Positions 53,869 through 64,000 of a stretch of 64,000 bases of DNA are shown here, one piece after another (positions within the stretch are counted from its first letter, which is position 1; every line of letters starts with the position of its first letter). The DNA comes from Gautieria morchelliformis. Lineage: Eukaryota > Basidiomycota > Agaricomycetes > Gomphales > Gomphaceae. The notes below the pieces were generated by a model, which saw nothing but the letters and a program-made list of their open reading frames with translations, was not told the DNA's origin and ran no database searches. The stretch is taken from positions 1 to 64,000 of the forward strand of contig WHVA01000029.1 in assembly GCA_015179125.1 (NCBI GenBank). The letters run 5' to 3'. The position numbers and the translations under genes were made by a program.

Positions 53869-55819
53869 ATGACGCACGTTGAAAATGCGGCGTTTGCTAC
53901 TAGTACAGAGCGGGGCGCAATTGAAACGAGATGATTGACCGAAGTGTCTTATATCGCTTGTTAGTGTGGAAGAGCCAGGGAACGGTTCATTATTCTGCAT
54001 TTCTCATGAAGATGTTTCTCGCATCGAAACCCGTTGTCACATGGAACGCGTAGTCGTCTCTCTTATCCGCGCGCCTGGCTGATAAGCCAGTGCGACATAT
54101 AACCGCACACCGTACACTGAACACTGCATGCCCCTCTAACAAAGTACGCTCCATGGACGACGCACGACCGCGGATCGTACCTGCAACCGAAGGGACGTGC
54201 TACGGAGCTCGTTATGCCATTGGGTGCGCCAAGCGCTAACTTGCGGTGACGTGTCTGAGATCAATACGAATAAGGAGACGGGAGGAGAAGGGAAGAAAAA
54301 TTAAACAAGTGACGCAGATTGGCTGTGCCGGCGCCTGACCGACTTCCCATAACAGAAGATGAACACCGCCTACAACAAGAAGAGTCAGATGCACGAGGTT
54401 GCTCCAAACTTGTCGATAGGAGACGTTCCATGATGCATGAAGGACGCACAAGCTGCTCCCGGTGTTCAGTTCCGAGCTTCCGACTCAGCGCGAAGGATGA
54501 CCCTGATGCGTGCAATATCAGTGGCGATGCTAAACAGGGATGATGGAGGACTGGGGGAAAGATGTCCAGTTAGTACCGCAGTGCTAATAATGAGTAATTG
54601 CAGATTCAAGTGACAAGACAACTGGATTGTGGTAAGAACTAATAAGTACAGTATGTGGGTCGTAACAATATTGAGCGTCAAGATGCATGGAATGTGACGG
54701 TTTGCGGGGTCGAGGCCATCTGGCACGGACAGCAATCAGGGTTTTGTGATCGTTGAGGTCTACGGTACCATCGCCGCCTAAGCCGATCTGCTATTTTCAA
54801 TGAAATGCATGTTGTGATCGCAGGGACGGATTCTTCGAACCGCCTTCAGGAATCCACACGAAAGCCATCAATGGGGTGATCGAGACCGCTGTCGCACAAG
54901 AAGATCTTTTTGCGCCACACTGTAAAACATAGATCATATGCATCATCATCATTCCACCATTCAATGACCCACCTTTGGGTTCGCAACTGCCCGAGCCTCA
55001 TTTAACCAGCTTACCCATGCAATAGCATCAGGTTAACAATACTCGCAACATCTAAGTTTCTTCTGTAATATCGCTGAATGGATTTGGAGTGACTCGGATT
55101 CAATTGGGGCTGTGGTCCATCAATAACACCAGACAGCACCGCCAACCACGTGAAAGGCAGCAGGGAGAAGCAGGGACATGGATGGAGGCAGGGGTGAGTA
55201 TTATGCTGCGCGCGACTTAGTAACACGAGGCTGGCGTCCAATATGTATAGTATAGTCGCCGGAGAGCCTGCCAGCGCAGACTGTGAATGCTGTAACAAGT
55301 TGGCAGGTCAAATCCTCTCCCTGAATGAGACTTGGAGGTATTATCCTCGGGCCTTACTACTTATTAGGCCAGCCTTCAACCTTTTGAAGACTCACGTACG
55401 TATATCATCAAATATTCAATTGAAGCGGCGCCTGCGGCGGAGCAGGCCATGTTTTCCGCACCGTAACCCACTGGCAGCACAGAATTATTTCAACATTGAT
55501 TGTGTCCGTGGAACTGACGTAGGACCTTTAGAAGAACCACAGTCTCACTAGTTTTTATTATAATTGCTGCCTATTTGTAACGAGTGGAGCAGGCTACAAA
55601 CACTCGAAGTTCAAGCTCGGCCTTCAACCTGAAGCAGATCAGTTACATTTATTTGCCGATTCAGGCTTGATAGACTAAGTTTGTCCAGGCTTGACGTGTT
55701 CTGTCACCTTCTCTTCTCTAACAACGATATGATACAACAGAAACCTTGGCCGTACCGGGTTCCAGCCGTTTTCTATCCGGCGTGCGAGTGAAATGGTATC
55801 AGCTAAAGGGAATATACCA
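53869..55819. other. No recognisable gene
   Basis: About 1.95 kb without a supportable gene; frames at 54,236-54,543 and 55,011-55,551 are short and lack motifs. It separates the accessory region from the conserved Mcd4-Vps10 pair. Confidence 0.55.
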
Positions 55820-58800
55820 ATGCGAGCCATCCTGGCGGGAGATGGCCATTCAGCGACGATGTTTCTACTTCTGTTGGGTCTCGTTTTCCATCTGGTAAAT
55901 CATGGTCTACTATCCAGGAAGCGTTCCATTGGTTAACCAGTTTTGGTAGGTCTATATCATGTCGGTTTTTGACTGCTACTTCACAAGCCCCGTCGTACAC
56001 GGAATGAAACAATTTAGTACGGAGACGCCACAGGCAGACCGCGTTGTTCTTATTGTGGGTAAGTCGAACTCTCGATGGCTGTTAGTATCTATGTATAACT
56101 TGACACTATAATTAAAGGGGACGGCCTTCGCGCCGATCTACTATTCAACCTACACCCATTTCCCACAATTCCAGGTTCTCCAGAAATTGTTGCTCCTCAT
56201 TTACGCTCAATCGTTGAAACGCGGGGTGCCTTTGGTATATCGCATACCCGTGTTCCCACAGAGTCTCGCCCCGGACATGTTGCTATAATCGCGGGTATGT
56301 ACGAAGATGTGTCAGCTGTGACAAAGGTAATCGTTTGTGTCCGGGTATCATGCTTTTGGCCTACTAATATTGGAAATACCAGGGATGGAAAACCAATCCT
56401 GTACGTTTGCGGTATATTTAGGTGTACTTGCAGACTGTTAGGTGTTTACGTCTGCGGTGTGTTGTCCAGGTAGATTTTGACTCGGTGTTTAATCAGTCCC
56501 ATGTAACATTCTCCTTCGGCTCACCCGATATTCTGCCGATGTTCGCTCGTGGGGCAGACCCAGGAAAAGTGCTAACTTGGTGTTACGACGAAGAAGCAGA
56601 AGACTTCACCAAAGGCTTGTTCCTTCGTTTGGCCTGCTCAAGTTTCATTGGTATGACTCACCGTGAATATTTCAGACGCGACAGCACTCGATACTTGGGT
56701 GCTCGAAAGGCTCCAGAGTCTCTTTCAGAATGCGACCACTGATTCCAATTTGAATGATCAACTTCGCACGCCAGGAGTCGTCTTTTTCCTACATCTCTTG
56801 GGGCTTGATACTACAGGTCACTCATATCGACCTCATTCTAAGGTACGATTTAGACTACTCTTTCAACCACGCGCCTCAACCACGATGCTTACGGTAGGAA
56901 TATATGGCGAACATTCAACATGTCGATCACATCGTCAAACAAACGGAAGAGCTTTTCGCAACGTTTTACGGCGCCGAGAATGATAAAACTGCCTACATAT
57001 TTACTGCTGACCATGGCATGTCAAATCTAGGCAATCACGGAGACGGAGGTAGTATTGCCCTATGTACTGCCGAAAATCTCATTTAATTCATCAATGGTTT
57101 TTGTATTGCAGATCCTGATAACACTCGCACGCCACTCATTGCGTGGGGCTCAGGGATACGGGGTCCTTTACCAGCTAAGTCTCCGTCTGCCGCGTGGAAT
57201 TTGATGCTACAGGGACATGATGTCTCACAAGCTGATATCGCACCTTTGATGTCAACCGTCCTCGGAAGAAATGTGCCAGCCAACTCTGTAGGCGTACTTC
57301 CCGATGTGTATGCCTACATGGATGGTGATAAGGCACCCCCGGATATTTGGCCTCACATGGAGGAAATGAAATGAAGGCAAGGGCTTCCGTTATTAATGCC
57401 AAAGTACGCATACCTCGTTTTAGAACTTCAGTCTGTTGCCGATCCTGCCCTGACACAGGTGATCTTGGAACAATACCGGGTCAAACATTGTGTGTATCAT
57501 GTGCTCTATACGTCACCCCATTTCCGAATCCTTACATGCCTTACATAAGTTATTAAGGCGGCCCACTCGTTATCCTATGCACCTTTTTCTGCGTTGCATT
57601 CCATCGCTCCAGACAAATCACCTGGCGCCGTGGAAATTGAATTTCTGGAGCAGTCATTGATGGCAGGTGACTGGCAGGAGGCGCAGCGAAAGTCGGCTGA
57701 ACTTATTGAGACGACGTTGAACGGTCTCAGATATCTTCAAACGTTAATATGTGATTCTTTTCGATTTCTTCGTGATAGTTGACATGTTGTATGTCGCAGG
57801 TATGACCAGTGGCTCCTCCGCGCCATAGTCACCGCTGGTTATACAGGTTGGGCCGTGTATAGTGCATTGTTTGTGACAACTCGCCATGGGGGATTAATTC
57901 CAACTGGGACATATCCCAATAATTCTCTCCTCAGACGCCTCCCGCGTTTCATCACTTTACTTGCCTTTATCGGATCTTCCCTGTTGCTTGCTGTTCGTAG
58001 ATCGCCGTTGACTTATTATGCCTACGTCGCCTTTCCAATATATTTCTGGGGAGAGGTACTTCAAGCAATATTTCTGACATCGGGGTATGGCGCCTTAATC
58101 CCGCACAGAGGGCAAGGCTCTACCCCGGTATCGCTTGGGATGTTTTGTCTCCGGGCAGCTGCTGTTATCCTTTCCCTGCAAGCTATGGTTGTTAGTGTCC
58201 TCGTATCATTTTGCCACTCACTTGCTGGCTGATCCTGGCTATCATTATCATAGGCGGGATACACACATCGATCAATATGGAGCATCGGATTCCTATTGAT
58301 TGGCTTCGCTTGGCCACTTCTATCGCTGCGGTCTGCTGTGTTGAAACGTGACATGGGACTATGGGGGGCATGGTCTATATCTTGTTTAATCACCGGAGTC
58401 TTTCCATTACTGCCAGTTGAACAAATGGAAAGAATAGCTATGGTGTGCGTGTATGCATCCTGGTGACAACAAAACAATAACTTTTTGGATCAAAGGTTAT
58501 CTGGTGGCATGCTCATATTGGCCGCTGGCATTTGGGGAATTTTCAGAACGGGTGGCGCGACTACCTTCATGTTCGTCACTCAAGTTCGTGTTGTCGTTGA
58601 TCACGTATGAAGTAATTCTCACCATTTTCACCAGGCAATAATAATACTCGCCAGTATGGCTGTCACTTACAGTTCTGTGTTAAGTCTCCAGGGGAAGCAC
58701 GGTCTACCCTTGTCGAACCAAATCATTGGATGGCTTTGCTTTGGTGAATCTTACCTTCCTGTAGCTCCTTTAAGATTCTGATACTCCGTTACTTTCAGTA

Positions 58801-59775
58801 CTGGCAACAGTTGTTCCATTCATCAATCGAAGCCGTACAACAGCGCCGTTCCCTCGGCTTCTGGGACTTTTCTTGGCATTTGGGCCATGCTTCATCATTC
58901 TCTCCATAAGCGTAGAAGGCTTGTTCTACCTTTCATTCTCGACAACCTTATTGTTGTGGATTGAAGTTGAGGGCACCGTTCGCGAGGATGCTCTATCATC
59001 CCAGGTCGCGCGACCAATCAGCCGCTTGGTGACACTAAGGGCAGATGACATTCGAATATCACTGTTCTTTTTATTCTTTGTTCAAGTCGCCTTCTTCGGG
59101 ACAGGAAAGTGAGTTTGCCTGCAAAGGTTTATCAGTCATTTAATGCTAATTTCTGTCACAATGTAGTGTAGCGTCCATTTCGTGTGTACAATGATCAGTT
59201 CAACCATGGACCCGTCTGACAGTTTGTTTGTTTACCCAGGTCTTTCTATCTGGAGCCCGTATATCGTCTGGTGCCGGTTTTTAACCCCTTCCTCATGGCG
59301 ACTCTCCTCGTGCGCTCGTTGTATTTAGTTATACAGGTGCTAATGCTGATGAATTTTACTCAGGTTTTCAAAATCGTAGCGCCATATGTGATGCTATCTG
59401 CCGCATTTGCAACTTTGACCGCTCGTTTACATTTACCGCCGTTTTCTCTCTTTCTAGTGGCGCTTAGTCTCACAGATGGTTAGACCCTCCACTTCTTTTG
59501 ACACAAACCTGCTGAAACTTCACTCAATCATTAGGCATGACATTGACCTTCTTCTACAATGTCACTGACACAGGTAAATCATATGCATAATAATGGTAAC
59601 CAATCAGTAACCTCTATTATCAGGCTCTTGGTTGGAAATTGGCCAGACAATTTCGTTCTTCTGCATCACCTCGTTGTTGCTGGTGTGGAGCGCCGGTATC
59701 TGTTTCGCTGGCGAGTGGCTCATGCTAGGCACGTTACGTGAGATGCAAGACGACCCGGCGAAAAAGGATAATTAA
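55820..59775 (+). CDS. MCD4: GPI ethanolamine phosphate transferase 1 (Mcd4/PIG-N type)
   Basis: Transfers phosphoethanolamine from phosphatidylethanolamine to the first mannose of GPI precursors, in the ER membrane. ATG 55820 gives a short luminal-anchor helix ([12 protein letters not shown]), spliced at 55,895-55,949 to [14 protein letters not shown]. The catalytic alkaline-phosphatase-like domain shows [11 protein letters not shown] (metal/nucleophile region), [52 protein letters not shown] and [16 protein letters not shown]. After [10 protein letters not shown] many hydrophobic helices follow (57,800-59,760), e.g. [15 protein letters not shown] and a last exon ending [10 protein letters not shown] at TAA 59773-59775. 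Introns are many and short. RPGHVAI...YEDVSAV distinguishes this from the related Gpi7 and Gpi13 enzymes. It looks intact. Vps10 follows 200 bp downstream on the same strand. Confidence 0.95.
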
Positions 59776-59977
59776 CCTTCGGAAAATACTAGCTAGACTG
59801 CACAGTGGGAGTTATACCTTACTTATTTGCATCAGCAACAAAAGTTCGTTGTCACGCTATCGATGCATAGCAGCGTACTGGTATGCTTAGTTAGCACTTT
59901 TGACTCCGCTCCGCCAATCTGCCACTGCCAGTGCGCCTCACAAAGCGCACCGCAGTTTTTGGTCAACTTACAGTCTC

Positions 59978-62900
59978 ATGGGCACGCTACGTCGAGCTTA
60001 CTGGCTTTTCGCCATATACTTCGCATCTCTGTATCATGTTGCTCTTGCACAGGTTCCAATAGTACAAACGACGAGGTTCAAAAACCTTCCTATTGACCTC
60101 ACATACTTTGAGGACTCATCGGTATGTCGCAGCTAGTGGCGTGTGGATTATACTGCATTAATGAAGGAGAATAGACTGTGGTGTATCATGATGTTATGGC
60201 CGGGGATGTATGGATATCCGATGATGAAGGCAAGAATTGGCGACAAGTAGCGGATGTGCCTACCGGGCAGGCGATGATGTTCTTCGCGCACCCTTTTGCT
60301 CGCGATACAGTATGTATAACTCAAGTAAGAGTAATTTAGCGCCATTGACCTTGATTAGGCTTTCATCTTGACGAAAGATGAGACGCATTACCGCACAACA
60401 GACTTTGGCAAAACTTGGCAAAGCTTCAACGTTCCTGCATCGCCGGCATTGGTGTCCGACCCACTCAGCTTTCATTCCCAGCAGAATAACACTATCCTCT
60501 ACCAAGGGATGGTATGCGAGAAGGACGGGTGGTGGGGCGGTAATGTGTGCCATGACGAGGTGCGTCTTCTAGTCTATGGCTTACTTGTCATAGACCGATG
60601 AACCAAATCCAGACCTTTTACACTACGGACGCGTTCACCTCCCCTGCCAAACCGCTCTTGGCTCCGACAAGGTCGTGTCGTTTTGCTCACTCGAGCAAAG
60701 ACTTCAAACACTCTGCCCACAGCGACTTGGTCTTCTGCGTTGCCTGGGACTCTAATAGCTCCCGCTCTTCCAAACTCTTCTCATCGACGGATTTTTTCGC
60801 CAACGATAAACGCGTCGTCAATTTGCCAGGAGGCAACCGTGATTCGGATGGCGTTGTGGCGTTAGCCATAGTCAGCAAGTTTGCCGTAGCTGCCGTCAAA
60901 GACCTTAGTCCCGGAAATGGCGATGAGATGTTTCTCTATGTTTCCATAGATGCAGAAACATGGGCGAAAGGGCGTTTCCCGCATGCTTCTTCGTCGCAAC
61001 TCCGTGAGAACGCATACACAATAGTCGAGTCTACGATTCACTCCCTCGCCGTGGACGTTCTCCTTCACCCAAAGAGTGCGATTGGCACTCTGTTCGTTAG
61101 CAACTCCAATGGAACAAACTTCGTCGAGAGCCTTCAGAATACAAATCGCAATTTCGCCGGTTTCGTGGACTACGAGAATATATACGGCGTCGAAGGTGTA
61201 GGTCTTGCTAATGTTGTCGACAATGCGGTGGAAGTGGATGGGAGGAATGCTGAACGGATTATAAAGAGTTATGCGACGTTCGACGACGGCAGCAACTGGG
61301 CGCCAATCCCTGCACCAGACAGCTCTGGCGACATCGACTGCGACCGGAATCACCCTTCGAAGTGCTCCTTACATCTTCATAGTGTGACTTCTCCCCACAA
61401 CTTTGGGCGTGTTTTCTCTAGCCCTGCCCCAGGGTTTGTGCTGGGTGTTGGTACTATTGGAAATCACCTTCTTCCGTACGACCAATGCGATACGTTCTTA
61501 TCAACGGATGCTGGTCTCAGTTGGCGCATGGTGCATAAAGACGCGCACAAATACGAATTCGGGGACCAGGGCAGTGTGATGGTTATTGTCAATGACGAGG
61601 AGGCTGTCGATCACGTTTCATACTCGTACGATTCAGGCAAGACATGGTCAGCTGGCGTATTCTGTTCTGTGCGATTGATGTGTGCTGACGAAAGTTGTAG
61701 GCAAGACTTGAATTTGGATGTGAAAATACGCGCACGCGTGCTCACAACCGTTCCTGATTCGACATCTCAAAAATTCCTGCTGGTCGGCACATTGCACAAG
61801 AGTGAACACAACGGGGACAACCGCCCGCATGCTGCTGTCTTTCTTGACTTTGCGCCACTACGGAAAGAACAATGTACACAAGATCAATTCGAGAAGTGGT
61901 ATGCTCGGGCTGCGAAAGATAAGGAATGTTTGATGGGTCATAAGGTTGGAACTGTCACCTTGGCGGCATCTTGAGCAAAGTCTGACCGCAGTTGTTTTAG
62001 CAATGGTACAACAGAAAAAAGCCGGATGCAAATTGTTATATCGGGAACAAATTCACGGACCCTGAAGAACACGAGGACAATTGTCCATGCGACGAGGATG
62101 ATTACGAATGGTATTGCCCATTTCAGCCCATTTGCTAATCTCTCCACTTACGTGAGTGGTAGTGACTTTAACTTCATACGAGAAGGAGACGATTGCGTTC
62201 CACAAGGCCCGGAACCCATTCCTACCGGCGTCTGCGAGGATCCCAGCCCTGGGAAGACGTACCTTGGCTCGAGCGGATACAGGCTTATCCCGGGAAATAC
62301 GTGCGACCAAAGTCGTGGCCCGCAGAAGGACAAACCCATTCGCAAAGATTGCTCGAAAGGTAATTATCCGAACCCTTTGTGCTGCAGCGTTGCCTCAATG
62401 ATTCCACGCAGCTCAACTACCGCCCGGGGAGATTTCGCACCAAACGGTTAGAAACTATGTTACACGTGCCGCCTACAATGCTGACGTAGCTTCCAGTTTG
62501 AGTTCCCAGGTCAAATCGTGCAGCACGAGTACTTCAAAGAGTCAAAGGTTGCTTGGCATGTTATTCTCCTGATGCGAATCTAACCGAAACTTTCTCAGAC
62601 GATCCTCGTCCGTCTGCGAGATGGTACAGTTTGGCAGTCAAGCAACGAAGGATACACGTGGCGAAACCCTCTGCCTGATCAACGTTTTCTCGCTTTCTAC
62701 ATGCACCGGTATTCACCCGACCGCGCATACCTCATCACCAACAGCGACCAGCTCTATGTCACCATCAACACTGGCCAGTCATGGGAACTCACCCAGGTAA
62801 ACCACCCCGCCAACACCCTTGGGATCCCCGTCATGTCCTTCCACCCGCAAGAGTCCGACTGGATTATCTGGATAGGCGGCACACCCGGTTGCTCGGACTA

Positions 62901-64000
62901 CCAGGCAGATTGTCACACCGAAGCAGCGTACACAACCAACAATGGTCGCTCCTGGGCTTCTATCGAGTCTTATGTGAAGAATTGTGCCTGGGGACGTGAC
63001 ACGGATCTGAAAATAGATTCGCAGCTCGTGATATGCGAGTCGTACCGCGATAAGAAGGGGTCTCAGGCGCTGTTTACGCAGGCGAACCCCCTGGAATTGT
63101 GGATCGGATCGCACTTCTACCGGGAAAAGAGAAAGCTGTTTGACAGCGTCGTTGGCTTTACCAAGTTCTCCGAATATTTGATTGTTGCAGAGGTAGGCGT
63201 GTTTTTTTCTAATGTGCTGGATACAGCATTTGCTGATTGATGCCTTGCAGTTGCAAATCGAGCGCATGGCGCTTGATCTGCAGGTGTCATTAGATGGGCG
63301 AACCTTCGCCAGCGGTCTATTCCCACCGAGCATGCGACCCGATAACCATGTTTGAGCAATTCATTTATTTATTTTCGAATTTCTTGTTCTTATAACCCGA
63401 TATAGGCCTACACTGTCCTGGAATCCAGCACCGATTCCGTTTTCTTACATCTCACGATGTCTGATCGTCAAGGGGCCGAGTTTGGTAACATCCTCAAATC
63501 AAATTCAAATGGAACTTTCTACGGCGTATCCATCGAACACGTCAACAGGAACCCGTATGGCTACGTCGACTTCGAAAAAATGATCGGGCTGGATGGAATT
63601 GCCTTAGTGAACGTTTTATCCAACCCCGAGGACGCGCCTTTGACCGGGCACAAGACATTGCAGTCGCGTATCACGCACAATGACGGTAAGAATATTACGG
63701 AGGTCACTGTCCAGTATTGAATTTTTTACAAGGCGGAACGTGGAAACCCCTCACGCCTCCCAAAGTGGATGCCAACAAGCAGAAATACTCGTGTACTTCT
63801 TCGGTATGACACGCTCGATCTATGGAGGCCTAACATGCGCTCACGTTCTGCTCTCCCAGGCATGTGCGTTGCAGGTCCACGGTTATACGGAGCGGTGGGA
63901 CCCACGGGCTACGTACAGCACACCGTCTGTCCCAGGGCTGTTGCTCGCTGTGGGGAACGTCGGCGAGCAGCTCGCGCCGTACACGGAGAGCGACACCTTC
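59978..64000 (+). CDS. VPS10: Vps10 vacuolar protein-sorting receptor (sortilin family), 5' part
   Basis: Type I membrane receptor that carries vacuolar hydrolases from the Golgi. ATG 59978 gives a signal peptide ([20 protein letters not shown]); an in-frame ATG at 59,900 lacks this. The first ten-bladed propeller has repeated Asp-boxes: [40 protein letters not shown]. The 10CC module follows: [29 protein letters not shown] second Vps10 domain begins at [17 protein letters not shown] with [15 protein letters not shown] and NNGRSWAS. Introns fit at 60,312, 60,559, 61,945, 62,110, 62,362, 62,452 and later, all preserving homology. The receptor, including its transmembrane and cytosolic parts, continues beyond the window. 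Intact as far as seen. Confidence 0.95.

Noticed and set aside
59900..59977. Earlier in-frame ATG for Vps10
   Set aside because: Starting at 59978 gives a proper signal peptide; the longer form would place it internally.

Overview
The window looks like nuclear DNA of a filamentous basidiomycete, most likely an Agaricomycete. Genes carry many 45-60 bp GT-AG introns. The intact genes are fungal housekeeping genes (ribosomal protein eS19, a GPI ethanolamine-phosphate transferase of the Mcd4/PIG-N type, a Vps10 sorting receptor). The rest is typical Agaricomycete accessory content: a patatin/NB-ARC/TPR NLR, BTB and F-box families, DUF2235 hydrolases and Ty1/copia retroelements. Genus cannot be decided from the sequence alone.

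Layout. 1-5.3 kb is a nest of Ty1/copia copies, one inserted in a decayed NLR gene. 5.5-6.6 kb holds a probable multi-pass membrane protein gene. 6.6-10.6 kb has little that can be assigned. 10.6-16.7 kb (minus strand) is a patatin-NB-ARC-TPR NLR whose 3' half is a 126-bp coding minisatellite of about 27 units, broken by several frameshifts. 18.15-22.99 kb is a complete copia element with a CCAGG target duplication; a 560-bp hAT-like element sits inside its 5' LTR. 23-29.4 kb is a gene-poor, repeat-rich stretch: an interrupted unassigned gene, methyltransferase and F-box remnants, a cluster of long palindromes and a 702-bp terminal-inverted-repeat element. 29.5-33 kb carries two BTB paralogs, the second truncated against a remnant of a HAD/cyclase-like gene. 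33.5-34.1 kb is an intact eS19 gene whose first intron has a GC donor. 35.3-36.5 kb is an aerolysin-like gene. 40.2-44.7 and 45.15-51.4 kb are a large direct duplication (DUF2235 hydrolase plus DUF3602-type gene) with an NLR fragment at the junction. 52.5-53.9 kb is an SDR oxidoreductase. 55.8-64 kb is the conserved Mcd4 gene followed by the Vps10 gene, which runs off the window.

How it fits together. The right end is compact, conserved secretory-pathway gene space. Nearly everything to the left is an evolving accessory region in which NLR pieces (three loci), retroelements, DNA transposons and segmental duplication are interleaved. The NLR carries a patatin lipase effector, a STAND switch and a TPR sensor made of near-identical repeats, the architecture associated with fungal non-self recognition. 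Both the TPR array and the DUF2235/DUF3602 duplication show one copy decaying while sequence exchange or duplication continues. No tRNA, rRNA or CRISPR array was found.
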